The notes beneath the pieces were generated by a model. That model was not told where the DNA came from, searched no databases, and saw only the letters and a program-made list of their open reading frames with translations. DNA of 64,000 bases from Nocardia sp. CC227C. GTDB taxonomy: Bacteria; Actinomycetota; Actinomycetes; Mycobacteriales; Mycobacteriaceae. Location of the stretch: NCBI RefSeq assembly GCF_030767025.1, contig NZ_JASITE010000004.1, positions 248,001-312,000 on the forward strand, in the 5' to 3' direction. The position numbers were made by a program, and so were the translations under genes. This document shows, one piece after another, positions 46,120 through 55,740 of the stretch (positions within the stretch are counted from its first letter, which is position 1; each line of letters opens with the position of its first letter).

Positions 46120-47538
46120 TCACCGGGTTGCTGAGGCTTCGCGCGCCCGCGGCATCATGGCCGAGGCGGCGACCATGACCACCGCCATCCCGGCGACGCC
46201 GAGGAATACCAGATGGATGGCCGGGGCCAGCACCTCCGGCGCGGGCTGATCGCTGCCCCCGACCCGGGAGTTCACCAGTGCGCCGAACACCGCCACGCCG
46301 ACGGCGCTGCCGAGCGAGCGGGCGAACATATTGGTCGCGGTCACCACCCCGCGCTCGGTCCAGTCGACGCTGGCCTGTGCGGCGATCAGGGTCGGCGTCG
46401 CCACCAGGCCCATGCCGGTGCCGACGATGAAGCAGCCGACGGCCACCCGGAGCAGTCCGGAATCGGCGTCGACGAGCAGCAGCGTCGCCGCCCCGACCGA
46501 GCCGAGGGAGCTGCCGATAAGGGCGGTCCGCCGGAAACCGATGCGCAGGTACAGCTTTCCGGCCTGGGAGGCCGCCAACGGCCAGCCCATGGTGAGCGCG
46601 CCGACGGTGAGTCCCGCCAGCAGCGCCCCCGCGCCGAGCACACCCTGCGCGAAAGTCGGCACATACGAGGTCAATCCGAGGATCACCGCGCCGATGAGCA
46701 GCGACACCAGGCTGCTCGCCACCACCACGCGACGCGTGAAAACCCACAGCGGCAGAATCGGACTGGCGGCCCGCCGCTCGACCAGGCCGAACAGCACGAG
46801 CGCCAGCGCCCCGCCACCGAAGAGCGCCAGACTCGTCGGCGACCCCCACGCCCAGGCGTGCCCGCCCTCGAGCAGGGCGAGGATGAGTGCGCCAGCGCCC
46901 ACCGTGAGCAGGGCCGCACCGAGGTAGTCGATGCGATGCGAGCGCCGGGGCGCGCTCTCGGTGAAATGGCGCATCAGCATCCACGCGGCCAGTGCGGCGA
47001 GCGGCAGGTTGATCAGGAAGATCCAGCGCCAGCTCACGTACTCGGCGAAGACCCCGCCCAGCACCGGCCCGAGCACCGACGAGGCGGCCCACACGCTGGC
47101 CAGATAGCCCTGCACCTTGGCGCGTTCGGCGACGGTGTACACATCCCCGGCGATGGTCATGGACATCGGCGCGACCGCGCCCGCGCCGATGCCCTGCACG
47201 GCCCGGAAGGCGATGAGCGCCACCATGCTGGTGGCAAGCCCGCACAGCAGCGAGCCGAGGGCGAAGACCGCGATGCCGAACAGCATGACCGGTTTGCGGC
47301 CGAGCATATCGGCGAGCTTGCCGTAGATCGGCACGGTCACCGCCTGCGCCAGCAGGTAGATGGAGAACAACCACGGGAACTGCGCGAACCCGCCGAGTTG
47401 ATCGGTGATGGTGAGCACGGCGGTGGCGATGATGGTGGAATCCAGCGCCACCAGCGAGGTCGCCAACATGAGGGAGGCGAGCAGCGGCCCCCGCTCGGAC
47501 CGGAAGCCGATGTCGGGCCGCACCCCGGTGGCTGTCAT
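46120..47538 (-). CDS. MFS drug-efflux-type transporter (DHA2, 14-span)
   Basis: A 472-residue transporter with about 14 membrane spans. Motif A GKLADMLGRKPVMLFG follows span 2, FRAVQGIGAGAVAPM is motif B, and SSVLGPVLGGVFAEYVSWRW is motif C of drug/proton antiporters. Substrate unknown. ATG 47538 has GGAGGGG upstream. It is encoded upstream of the methyltransferase on the same strand with 132 bp between, so no firm operon. Confidence 0.88.
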   Translation of the reverse strand: MTATGVRPDIGFRSERGPLLASLMLATSLVALDSTIIATAVLTITDQLGGFAQFPWLFSIYLLAQAVTVPIYGKLADMLGRKPVMLFGIAVFALGSLLCGLATSMVALIAFRAVQGIGAGAVAPMSMTIAGDVYTVAERAKVQGYLASVWAASSVLGPVLGGVFAEYVSWRWIFLINLPLAALAAWMLMRHFTESAPRRSHRIDYLGAALLTVGAGALILALLEGGHAWAWGSPTSLALFGGGALALVLFGLVERRAASPILPLWVFTRRVVVASSLVSLLIGAVILGLTSYVPTFAQGVLGAGALLAGLTVGALTMGWPLAASQAGKLYLRIGFRRTALIGSSLGSVGAATLLLVDADSGLLRVAVGCFIVGTGMGLVATPTLIAAQASVDWTERGVVTATNMFARSLGSAVGVAVFGALVNSRVGGSDQPAPEVLAPAIHLVFLGVAGMAVVMVAASAMMPRAREASATR

Positions 47539-47620
47539 CGGCACCCCTCCTCGTTAGCTCGACTCATCAACTGGGTCGAACATATTCGAAGGGCCGCTAT
47601 TCCCTCACCCGGTTATCCGG

Positions 47621-49297
47621 CTACAGCGTCGCGGCCAGCTCCCGCAGCACCGGCAGGCTCACCGAACCCGAGCCGAGCACCACATCGTGGAACGCCTTGA
47701 TGTCGAAGGCGGCCCCGAGCCGCTGCCGCACCTGCTCGCGCTGGCGCTGGATCTCGAGCTGTCCGACCTTGTAGGCGACCGCCTGCCCCGGCATGGCGAT
47801 ATAGCGGTCCACCTCGATGCGGATCTCCTCCACACCGACCGGCGCGTTCTCCACCATGAAGTCGATGGCCTGCTGCCGCGTCCAGCCCTTGGCGTGCAGC
47901 CCGGTGTCGACCACCAGCCGGCAGGAACGCCAGGAGTCGCCGGCCAGCATGCCGACCCGGCCGAGATCGTCCGGGTACAGCCCCATCTCGTCGGCCAAAC
48001 GTTCGGTGTAGAGCGCCCAGCCCTCCACGAAGGCGGTATTGGCGAAGGACTGCCGCTGGAAGCGCGGCAGGTGCTCGAGCTCGTTGGCGATGGTGAGCTG
48101 GAGATGATGGCCCGGAATGGCCTCGTGGAAGGCGACCGATGCGGTCTCGTACCGGTTGCGGCCCTTGGCGTCGTGCTGGTTGACGTAGTACGCCCCATTG
48201 CGGGAGCCGTCGGCGGCGGGCGGGAAATAGTAGGCGGCGGGCGCGTCGGCGGCCAGGAATTCGGGGACGGGGAGGATATCGCAGGACTGCCGGGGCAGCC
48301 TGCCGAACCACTCCCCCATCACCGCGCCGGCCGCCGCCAGACAGCGCCGGGCGTCGGCCATGATCTCGTCGCCGTCGCGGTAGCGCAGCTCCGGATCCTC
48401 ACGCAGCCGGGTGAAGATCTCGCCGAGGTCACCGGTGCCGAACAGCCGCGCGCCGACCTCGCCGTATTCGGTGCGCAGCGTGGCCAATTCGGCGAGCCCG
48501 AGCTCGTGGATCTCCTCCGCGCCGAGGTCGGGCAGGGTGGTGTGGTGGCGCAGCAGGCGCGCGTAGATATCGGCTCCGTCGTCGCCGAGCCAGGTCAGGC
48601 CGGGGCGGTCGTCGGGGCGCGCCACCGGCAGCAGTTCGGTGGCGAGCGCCGCACGGTAGGCGGCGAACGCGGGGCGGATGACATCGCGCGCCACCTCGGT
48701 CAGCGCTGCGCGCCAAGCGGTTTCGCCGTCCCAGTCGGGCGGGCCCGGGAAGGTGACGAAGGGGTCGGCGGCGAGATCGGAGGCCAGGTAGCCGTCGAGC
48801 TGGTTGAGCGAACGCTCGATGGTGATGCGGGCGGGCGTGCGCCCGGCGGCCACACCGTCGCGGAAGCGCTGCACCGCCTGCTCCATCAGCTCGCCGAACC
48901 GCCGGTAGCGTTCGAGCAGTCCGGTCGCGTTCTCCGGTCGCGGGGCGTTGAGCTGCGGCGCCATGGTGAGCATGGCCGCGTGCACGCCCGTCATCTGGTC
49001 GGAGGCCATTTCCGCGGGCCGCCAGCCCAACTGGTCGATGGCGGAGGCGAGTTCGGTGCGCAGCAGGCTGCGGGTGATCCGGTCGGTGTCGGACAGCCGC
49101 TGCGGGTCGAGGGCGTCGACCTCACCCAGCAGGGCCTGCCAGGTGCCGAGCAGCCGGGCGTCCGCGTCGGCGGAGAGATCCTCGATGCGGTCGTCGAAGC
49201 GCCTGTCCCCCAACAGGGTTGCCTCACTCGGCGAGGATTCCAGGAACGCATCCCAGAAGCGGTCCGCCAACTCGATCAGCTCGTCGTGTGCGTCCAT
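47621..49297 (-). CDS. DUF885 metallopeptidase-like protein
   Basis: A 558-residue soluble helical protein with the DUF885 core ASVAFHEAIPGHHLQ (zinc-ligand-like HExxxGHH), YYVNQHDA and AFVEGWALYTERLADEMG, which supplies the distal glutamate. Full family length. It resembles dipeptidyl carboxypeptidase-like enzymes; the substrate is unknown. The window holds a second, shorter member at 6509-7708 with a different signature HESYPGHHTEH. ATG 49297 chosen; ATG 49306 and 49309 are in frame. Confidence 0.85.
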   Translation of the reverse strand: MDAHDELIELADRFWDAFLESSPSEATLLGDRRFDDRIEDLSADADARLLGTWQALLGEVDALDPQRLSDTDRITRSLLRTELASAIDQLGWRPAEMASDQMTGVHAAMLTMAPQLNAPRPENATGLLERYRRFGELMEQAVQRFRDGVAAGRTPARITIERSLNQLDGYLASDLAADPFVTFPGPPDWDGETAWRAALTEVARDVIRPAFAAYRAALATELLPVARPDDRPGLTWLGDDGADIYARLLRHHTTLPDLGAEEIHELGLAELATLRTEYGEVGARLFGTGDLGEIFTRLREDPELRYRDGDEIMADARRCLAAAGAVMGEWFGRLPRQSCDILPVPEFLAADAPAAYYFPPAADGSRNGAYYVNQHDAKGRNRYETASVAFHEAIPGHHLQLTIANELEHLPRFQRQSFANTAFVEGWALYTERLADEMGLYPDDLGRVGMLAGDSWRSCRLVVDTGLHAKGWTRQQAIDFMVENAPVGVEEIRIEVDRYIAMPGQAVAYKVGQLEIQRQREQVRQRLGAAFDIKAFHDVVLGSGSVSLPVLRELAATL

Positions 49298-49624
49298 GCG
49301 AATCATCATGCCGCACGCTCATCCACCGACAGGGCAAAGTTGCGGGCCCGCGCTCACAATGCGCGCGGGCTCGCCGAGCCCGGAGCGACTCGACTCGCCG
49401 AGCCTGGAGCGACTTGAAAAGGGTGATCACCGGCCACCAGCGCAGTGATCACGGGGAACACCCGACCAGCGGCTCACCGAGGATCGTGAGACACACCCGG
49501 CCACGAATCTGCCGGGACTCCGAGCAATGCTCGCCGCCGCGAGTGTGCCGGAATCTCGGACTCGGGCCATCGCGAGCCCGCCTGCCGGAAGTGCGCTCGG
49601 CTCGGCATGAGCGCCCTGGAGCCG
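49298..49624. other. intergenic stretch with a duplicated 24-bp unit
   Basis: No gene. CTCGCCGAGCCCGGAGCGAC plus four bases occurs at 49370-49393 and, with two changes, at 49394-49417. Nothing else noted. Confidence 0.5.
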
Positions 49625-50542
49625 TTATCGCCTCGGCGGCACCGGAATCCGCGCCAAATCGGTCGCCACCACGATATCGCCGTCGAAGTTGGCGCGCGCC
49701 TGGTCGAGGTGGTCGTCGAGGGTGCCGTAGCGCTGGGAGAAGTGGGTGAGCACCAGGGTGCGCACACCCGCGGCGGCGGCCACCTTGCCTGCCTGGCCGG
49801 CGGTCAGGTGGCCGTACTCCTCGGCGAGGTCCATCTCCGCGTCGAGGAAGGTGGCCTCGATGACCAGCATGTCCACCCCCTCGGCCAGGGCGTGGACGCC
49901 GTCGCAGAGCCGGGTGTCCATGACGAAGGCGAAGCTCTGCCCCGGGCGCGGTTCGCTCACCTGGTCGAGAGTGATTGTGCGACCGTCGATCTCGATGCTT
50001 CCGGCGTGCTGCAACTCGCCGACGATCGGCCCCTCCAAACCGAATTCGCGCAGCAGGTCCGGGACGATGCGCCGCCCGTCGGGTTCGTCGATGCGGTAGC
50101 CGAAGGCTTCCACCGGATGCGACAGCGGTTCGGTGCGCAGGGTGAAACCGGCGTCGGGGACGGGCAATTCGCCCGCGGCGGCAATGGGGCGCGGACGGAG
50201 TTCGGCATGGTGGCGGTAGGCGGTGGAATCGCAGAGCCGCTGATAGAACCGTTCCCCGGAGGCCGGGTAGTACACGTCCACCGCGTGGGGCACCCGGTCC
50301 AGGCTGATGCGCTGCACGACGCCCGCCAGTCCCAGGCTGTGGTCGCCGTGGAAGTGCGTGATGCCGATGCGGGTGATGTCGGTCGCCGACAGGCCCGCGT
50401 AGATCATCTGCCGCTGCGTCCCCTCCCCCGGATCGAACAGCAACCCCTCCCCGTCCCACCTCAGCAGATAGCCGTTGTGGTTGCGCTGCTTGGTCGGCAC
50501 CTGGCTCGCGGTTCCGAGAATGACCAGTTCGCGCTGTGACAC
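49625..50542 (-). CDS. rnz: ribonuclease Z (tRNA 3'-processing)
   Basis: A 305-residue metallo-beta-lactamase-fold nuclease that trims tRNA 3' ends. Motifs: [20 protein letters not shown] at the N-terminus, zinc motif THFHGDH near residue 65, [12 protein letters not shown], the AFVMDTR aspartate and VLTHFSQRY near the C-terminus. GTG 50542 ([13 protein letters not shown]) matches usual family starts; GTG 50551 adds three residues. Neighbouring genes are unrelated. Confidence 0.92.
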   Translation of the reverse strand: MSQRELVILGTASQVPTKQRNHNGYLLRWDGEGLLFDPGEGTQRQMIYAGLSATDITRIGITHFHGDHSLGLAGVVQRISLDRVPHAVDVYYPASGERFYQRLCDSTAYRHHAELRPRPIAAAGELPVPDAGFTLRTEPLSHPVEAFGYRIDEPDGRRIVPDLLREFGLEGPIVGELQHAGSIEIDGRTITLDQVSEPRPGQSFAFVMDTRLCDGVHALAEGVDMLVIEATFLDAEMDLAEEYGHLTAGQAGKVAAAAGVRTLVLTHFSQRYGTLDDHLDQARANFDGDIVVATDLARIPVPPRR

Positions 50543-50663
50543 GCGCGCCACGCTACCGCCTACGGCCGCCGAACCCGAGTCGGAGCGCACCGCGCGTTCC
50601 GGCCACCGGCCCCCGCCCCGGCCGGAATCGGCACGGCCACGCGGCCTCGAATCGCCCACCCAA

Positions 50664-50680
50664 ATACCAACAGGGGGTAT
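50664..50680. promoter_or_regulatory. CsoR-like operator (ATACC-N7-GGTAT)
   Basis: ATACCAACAGGGGGTAT is a 5-bp inverted repeat around a G/C-rich centre, the arrangement found in copper-sensing CsoR operators. It lies 36 bp upstream of the first gene of a DUF6153-DUF305 pair. Confidence 0.5.
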
Positions 50681-50716
50681 GCGGTAGATCCGAAATCGCG
50701 CCGCTACACTGGCCGC

Positions 50717-51289
50717 GTGGACGAACAGCAAACGCCGCGCGCCGCCGGGTACGCCCGCGCGCTGGCCCTGTTCGTCCTGCTGGCCGGGGTCATCATCATG
50801 CACTCGGGAGCCTTCGCACCCAGCGGCGGCGGCCACCACGGGGCAACCGAACCGGCCTCGACGCACACGGCGACACACGGCCGGTCGGCTTCGGGCTTCG
50901 GGCAGCTGGTCGCCCCGAGTCCAGGCATCGCCGCGCCAGCGACCGTACCCGCGTCGGACGATCCGGCTGCCCACCGCACGCATCCGGATCGGTCCCGCCA
51001 GACCGCCAGCGGTGACCACGTCGTTCTCGGGGCGGGGGCGTTCGCGACGTCGTCGAGCGCCTCGCCCTGCACGAGTGGTGACTGCACGCCGAACATTGCC
51101 GGATCGCACGGCTGCGTCTTCGTGCTGACGGCGCTCGCGCTGACGCTGGTGCTGGCGGCCTTGTACTGGGTGGGTTGGACGCGCCCCGGATGCACTGCCT
51201 CACGCCCGCGTTGGTGGCGTGCGCGACGCGCCCGGCCGCCGCCGTGGACGGTCCTCACTCTGGCCGAGTTGGCGATTCTCCGAATCTGA
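50717..51289 (+). CDS. DUF6153-like membrane protein
   Basis: A 190-residue protein with an N-terminal membrane span ([20 protein letters not shown]), a long Ser/Thr/His/Pro extracytoplasmic region and a second span ([20 protein letters not shown]), then a basic tail. Proteins of this build accompany DUF305 genes in actinobacteria. GTG 50717. With the CsoR-like site upstream and the Met/His-rich DUF305 protein downstream, a copper-related role is inferred. Confidence 0.65.
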   Translation: MDEQQTPRAAGYARALALFVLLAGVIIMHSGAFAPSGGGHHGATEPASTHTATHGRSASGFGQLVAPSPGIAAPATVPASDDPAAHRTHPDRSRQTASGDHVVLGAGAFATSSSASPCTSGDCTPNIAGSHGCVFVLTALALTLVLAALYWVGWTRPGCTASRPRWWRARRARPPPWTVLTLAELAILRI

Positions 51290-51381
51290 TGGGCAGCGCC
51301 GCTTCCGCGTCGTACGGGCGCGGCAGCGCGATCACCTCTGTCTTCATCACATTCACACGCCAATTACCAAGGAGTACAGAC

Positions 51382-51993
51382 ATGTTCGAAACCACCCGGG
51401 TGAAGCTCGCCATTCTCACCGGCCTCTCGTCGGCCGCCCTCGTCGCCGCCGGGTGCGGCGGGAACGACGCCGCGACGGTTCAGGCGGTCGGCGGCGATGC
51501 CACCACCTCGGTCGCGGCCGCCACGCGCAGCGATTTCAATGCCGCCGACGTGGAGTTCCTCCAGATGATGTACCCGCATCACGCCCAGGCCGTGGAGATG
51601 GCGAAGCTGGTGCCGGGCCGCACGGAGAACGCGGAGCTCATCGCGCTCGCGCGGGCCGTGGAGCAGGCGCAGGCCCCTGAGATGCGGCAGTTCTCCACGC
51701 TGCTGGTGAGCTTCGGCGAACCCGAACCCACCGAGGACGGCGGTCACGCGGGGCACGGCGGCATGCAGGGCATGATGTCGCCGGAGCAGATGGTGGCGCT
51801 GGGACTGGCCAGCGGCGACGCGTTCGACGAGAAGTGGATGACCATGATGATCGAACACCACCAGGGTGCGATCGCCATGGCCGAGACCGAACTCGCCCAG
51901 GGCGTGAACGCCGACGCCAAGCAGCTGGCGCAGGCGATCATCACGGCCCAGCGGACCGAGATCGACCAGATGCGGGGGATGCTGGGGCAGTAG
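51382..51993 (+). CDS. DUF305 lipoprotein (Met/His-rich)
   Basis: A 203-residue exported protein with a lipobox LVAAGC near residue 24 and two similar DUF305 halves: FLQMMYPHHAQAVEMAKLVP and WMTMMIEHHQGAIAMAETEL, joined by a HAGHGGMQGMM linker. The Met/His clusters suggest binding of copper or another soft metal in the envelope. ATG 51382 has AAGGAGT 7 bp upstream. Second gene after the DUF6153-like protein, 92 bp apart. Confidence 0.85.
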   Translation: MFETTRVKLAILTGLSSAALVAAGCGGNDAATVQAVGGDATTSVAAATRSDFNAADVEFLQMMYPHHAQAVEMAKLVPGRTENAELIALARAVEQAQAPEMRQFSTLLVSFGEPEPTEDGGHAGHGGMQGMMSPEQMVALGLASGDAFDEKWMTMMIEHHQGAIAMAETELAQGVNADAKQLAQAIITAQRTEIDQMRGMLGQ

Positions 51994-52135
51994 GTGGTCA
52001 GCGCCCCGCTGCCTGACGGCCGCGGGGCGCGGGGTGGGAGGTGCCCGAACGCGCGGCCCATGCGCGGTCCCATGACCGACGCACCGGCCCACGTACCACC
52101 AAGCCGAGGTACGGCGGTGCACCTGGACAACACGC

Positions 52136-52165
52136 GGCGGGCGGGTCGATGTCGACCCGCCCGCC
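52136..52165. terminator. hairpin between convergent genes
   Basis: GGCGGGCGGGTCGA and its exact complement nearly abut (14-bp stem), between the DUF305 gene and the small membrane gene ending at 52191. Confidence 0.75.
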
Positions 52166-52190
52166 CTGAGGGTTGCACTCGACCCGGGTG

Positions 52191-52487
52191 CTACGTCCCG
52201 ATGACCGAGTTCATGATGGTGCCCGCACTGGTGGCGGTGGCGCCGCCGATCATGGCCCCGGCCACCATCTTCGGGGATTCGAGTCCGCCACCGCTCCACT
52301 TCTCCCAGGCGAACCGGCCGCCGCCGTAGGTGATGGCGGTGACGCCCGACAGCAGCACGAACCAGTTGAAATAGCGGACCAGCTTCATGAGTTTGTCGGC
52401 GACCGGCGGCGTTTCCGGCGTCGGGTTACCGACCTGCGCGAAGACCGTCGTATACGTGTCGTGTACGGCGGCGAGAAGCATGCTCAC
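52191..52487 (-). CDS. small membrane protein, 98 residues
   Basis: Starts GTG 52487 (GAGAGGAA 6-7 bp upstream) or ATG 52481: VSMLLAAVHDTYTTVFAQVG. Two hydrophobic segments (FNWFVLLSGVTAITYGGG and MVAGAMIGGATATSAGTIM) flank a polar loop; resembles small type IV-secretion or integral membrane-associated proteins (pilin/holin-like size), but I recognise no family. It is followed by nothing on the same strand. Confidence 0.6.
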   Translation of the reverse strand: MSMLLAAVHDTYTTVFAQVGNPTPETPPVADKLMKLVRYFNWFVLLSGVTAITYGGGRFAWEKWSGGGLESPKMVAGAMIGGATATSAGTIMNSVIGT

Positions 52488-52632
52488 AATCGGTTCCTCT
52501 CGGATGCTGAGGTGATGCTGGTGTGGCATGTGACGCTTATCTCGATTATCAGAGCCATTGAACATCACACGCGGTGGTGGCGTCATGACGACACACCACC
52601 GCCGCGACCTCGGAGACGGAACCGAAAGTTAG

Positions 52633-54141
52633 CTACTTGTCGGTAGCGGACTTCCCCAGCAGTGAGTGCCGACGACCGTAGAGGAAGTACACGACGATGC
52701 CGATCGCCATCCAGACCACGAATCGCAGCCAGGTCTCCACCGACAGGTTGAACATGAGCCAGGCGCACGCCAGCACCGACAGGATCGGCAGCAGCGGCAC
52801 CAGCGGCACCTTGAAGCCGCGCGGCAGGTCGGGCCGGTTGCGCCGCAGCACGATCACACCCACCGACACCAGCACGAACGCGAACAGCGTGCCGATGTTC
52901 ACCATCTCCTCGAGCGTGCCGAAGTCGACGAATCCGGCCAGCACCGCGCACACCACGCCGACGATGGCGGTCAGCCGCACCGGCGTGCCCTGCGTGCCGG
53001 TGTGGGCGAGCTGGCGCGGCAGCAGCCCGTCACGCGCCATGGCGAACAGCACGCGGGTCTGTCCCAGGTACATGACCATGACGACCGTGGTCAGACCGGC
53101 CAGCGCGCCGATGGAGATGAGGTTCTTGGCCCAGTCGACGCCGTGCACCGCGAAGGCGGTGGCCAGCGTGGAGTTCCCCTCCAACTCGGTGTAGGGCACC
53201 ATGCCGGTCAGCACGAGCGAGACGCCCACGTACAGCACGGTCACGATGACCAGCGAGCCGAGAATGCCGCGCGGCACATTGCGCTGCGGGTTCTTGGTCT
53301 CCTCGGCGGCGGTGGCGACCACGTCGAAGCCGATGAAGGCGAAGAACACGATGGACGCGGCGGCGAGCAGGCCGTACCAGCCGAAGGTGCTGTGGCCCGC
53401 GCCGGTGACGAAGGAGAACAGCGACTGCCGCAGCCCCTCGTTGGCGGCTTCACCGTCCTGCGACGGCGGAATGTAGGGGGTCAGGTTGGCCTTGTCGAAG
53501 TAGGTCGCGCCCACCACGATCACCAGGGCGATGACGGCGAGCTTGATCGCCACGGCCACCGCCGAGACCCGCGAGGACAGCTTGGTGCCGCGCGCGAGCA
53601 GGATGCCCAGTATGGCGATGAGCAGCACCGCGCCCCAGTCGAAGGTGACCGGACCCAGATCGACGACCGGGGTGTGGCCGCCCAGCACCACGCCGAGGTA
53701 CTGCGACCAGCCCTTGGCGACCACCGCGGCGGCCAGGGCGAATTCCAGGATGAGGTCCCAGCCGATGATCCAGGCGGCGAGTTCGCCGAAGGTGGCATAG
53801 GAGAAGGTGTACGCGCTGCCCGCCACCGGCACGGTGGAGGCGAATTCGGCGTAGCAGAGCGCGGCCAGGCCGCAGGCGACGGCGGCGAGCACGAAGGCCA
53901 GCGAGACCGAGGGTCCGGCGAGGTTGCCCGCGGTGCGGGCGGTGAGGGTGAAGATGCCCGCGCCCACCACCACGGCGACGCCGAAGATGGTGAGGTCCCA
54001 GGCGGTCAGTTCCTTGCGGAGCTTGGCATCGGGTTCATCGGTGTCACGGATGGATTGTTCGACCGATTTGGTGCGGAACAGTCCGCTGCCGCGGCCCGCC
54101 CCCTGCCCGGTCGTGTTCCGATCAGGGCCCGATAGCGCCAT
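52633..54141 (-). CDS. APC-family cationic amino-acid permease
   Basis: A 502-residue transporter with about 12-14 membrane spans: KLRKELTAWDLTIFGVAVVV, GAGIFTLTARTAGNLAGPS (unwound first-span motif), and FFAFIGFDVVATAAEETKNP are marks of the cationic amino acid transporter branch (YfnA/CAT). ATG 54141 has GGAGAG 4 bp upstream. A 14-bp palindrome lies about 190 bp upstream. Confidence 0.9.
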   Translation of the reverse strand: MALSGPDRNTTGQGAGRGSGLFRTKSVEQSIRDTDEPDAKLRKELTAWDLTIFGVAVVVGAGIFTLTARTAGNLAGPSVSLAFVLAAVACGLAALCYAEFASTVPVAGSAYTFSYATFGELAAWIIGWDLILEFALAAAVVAKGWSQYLGVVLGGHTPVVDLGPVTFDWGAVLLIAILGILLARGTKLSSRVSAVAVAIKLAVIALVIVVGATYFDKANLTPYIPPSQDGEAANEGLRQSLFSFVTGAGHSTFGWYGLLAAASIVFFAFIGFDVVATAAEETKNPQRNVPRGILGSLVIVTVLYVGVSLVLTGMVPYTELEGNSTLATAFAVHGVDWAKNLISIGALAGLTTVVMVMYLGQTRVLFAMARDGLLPRQLAHTGTQGTPVRLTAIVGVVCAVLAGFVDFGTLEEMVNIGTLFAFVLVSVGVIVLRRNRPDLPRGFKVPLVPLLPILSVLACAWLMFNLSVETWLRFVVWMAIGIVVYFLYGRRHSLLGKSATDK

Positions 54142-54598
54142 GGTCTCTCCTATGTCTGGCTTCTCGGCAACAATGCAGTTCGGCACCGGGCGGATGTCCG
54201 CCCGATGCCTGTGTCGTTCGCCGTCACCGCGACCTGAGGGCACAACTGCCGGTCATGCCCCGATCGCTGCTTCCGGTCTCGGGGCGAGACAAGAGTTGTC
54301 GGCGTCACACGGAACGGTAGCACTGGCTGGTACGTACCAGTGCAGCAACCGCCGAGTCAACATGAGCTGGTCTACGGCGCGGGCCGTCGGTCGCGGGCGA
54401 CCGGGAGCGGCCCGGCACGTGCACCGTGATACAGACCCCCTCCCGGACGCACCTGCGGCGTCACCGCGTCACGCCGGAATGGCCGACCGTCACTACCGGC
54501 GGCGGCACACAGGTTGCGCGAACTCACTCGACCGGACTACCCGGCGGCTCGCCCGGCATGCGCGTCTCTCGTGAGCCGGAAGCCGAGCAACCGTGCCG
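54142..54598. other. intergenic stretch upstream of the permease
   Basis: No gene seen. CTGGTACGTACCAG (54327-54340) is a perfect 14-bp palindrome embedded in CACTG…CAGTG; a possible operator for the permease gene. Confidence 0.5.
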
Positions 54599-55639
54599 CT
54601 ACGGTACGAGCACCGCGCGGCCCCGAATCTGCCCGGCGTCCAAGCGACGCAGCGCTTCCGGACCGTCGGCGAGGTCGAAGCGCTCGACCTCCATGCGCAG
54701 CCTGCCCGCCTGCGCGAGCGCGATGCAGTCGTGCAGGTCGCGACGGGTGCCGCCCAGGGACTTGCGCACCGACGCGCCCCAGGGCCAGCCGGGTCCGCCC
54801 GCCGGTCCGGCGGTGATCTCCGGCGCGCCGTCGCCGATGCCGACCATCCGGTACGCGCCATTGGGCGCGATTGTCCGCACCGCGAGCGTGGCGGTGGCGT
54901 CGGCCCCGACGAAGTCGAATACCGCATCCGCGCCGCGCCCCCCGGTGAGGTCGAGAATCTGCTGGGCGGCATCGTCCTCGGCGAGGATGCCGATATCGGC
55001 ACCACAGTCGGCGGCCAACTCCAGCTTCTCCTTCGCCACGTCCACGGCGACCACCCGCACCCCGCTGACCGCCCGCAGGATCTGCACCGCCACATGCCCG
55101 AGTCCGCCGATGCCGATGGCGACGGCCGTTCCGCCGGGCCGCAATTGCTCCCGCGCCCCCCGAATGGCGTGATACGCGGTGAGCGCGGCATCGGCCACCG
55201 GTGCGGCCTGCACGAAGTCGAGATCTCCGATGGGCACGAACGAGGTCGCCGGTACCCGAACGTATTCCGCCATCCCGCCCTCGATGGTGAGCCCCGGGCA
55301 CGGCGGCATGGCGGTGCGCCCGGCGGCGAGGCACACATTCTCGTTGCCGCTCACGCATTCCCGGCATACGCCGCAGGTCCAGAACAGGTACACCACGCCG
55401 CGCTCACCGATCTCGCGACCGGCGACGTCCGCGCCGACGGCCTCGATGGTGCCCGCGATCTCGTGGCCGAGGGTGAGCGGCTCCGCACTCAGCCGGACCG
55501 GGAAGTTCACCAGGGTCAGGTCCGAATGGCAGACCCCGGCCGCGCCGACGCGCAGCAGCAGGTCGCTCGGGCCGATCTCGGGGACGGGGATGTCGCGGAC
55601 GGCCACATTCTCGGGGCCGGTCCACTGCAATGCGCGCAT
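54599..55639 (-). CDS. zinc-dependent alcohol dehydrogenase
   Basis: A 346-residue medium-chain dehydrogenase/reductase: catalytic zinc ligands in GAAGVCHSDL and LGHEIAGTI, structural-zinc cysteines in FWTCGVCRECVSGNENVC, and the NAD-binding GIGGLGHVAVQ near residue 175. It oxidises or reduces alcohols and aldehydes or ketones. Divergent from a Baeyer-Villiger monooxygenase; such a pair often turns a secondary alcohol into a ketone and then an ester (inference). ATG 55639. Confidence 0.92.
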   Translation of the reverse strand: MRALQWTGPENVAVRDIPVPEIGPSDLLLRVGAAGVCHSDLTLVNFPVRLSAEPLTLGHEIAGTIEAVGADVAGREIGERGVVYLFWTCGVCRECVSGNENVCLAAGRTAMPPCPGLTIEGGMAEYVRVPATSFVPIGDLDFVQAAPVADAALTAYHAIRGAREQLRPGGTAVAIGIGGLGHVAVQILRAVSGVRVVAVDVAKEKLELAADCGADIGILAEDDAAQQILDLTGGRGADAVFDFVGADATATLAVRTIAPNGAYRMVGIGDGAPEITAGPAGGPGWPWGASVRKSLGGTRRDLHDCIALAQAGRLRMEVERFDLADGPEALRRLDAGQIRGRAVLVP

Positions 55640-55684
55640 GGTGATTCCTTCGGGGTTTCGAGCGTGATCTGGCGCACACCGTAG

Positions 55685-55730
55685 CATTCGCTATACACTG
55701 CGTCCAGCGAGTGACTCAGTGTCCAGCGAG
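55685..55730. promoter_or_regulatory. repeats in the divergent dehydrogenase/monooxygenase promoter
   Basis: GTCCAGCGAG occurs at 55702-55711 and 55721-55730 (19 bp apart), and CATTCGCT (55685-55692) pairs with AGCGAGTG (55706-55713) with one mismatch. The element sits between the two starts, so a shared regulator is likely. Confidence 0.5.
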
Positions 55731-55740
55731 GAGTGTCTAC

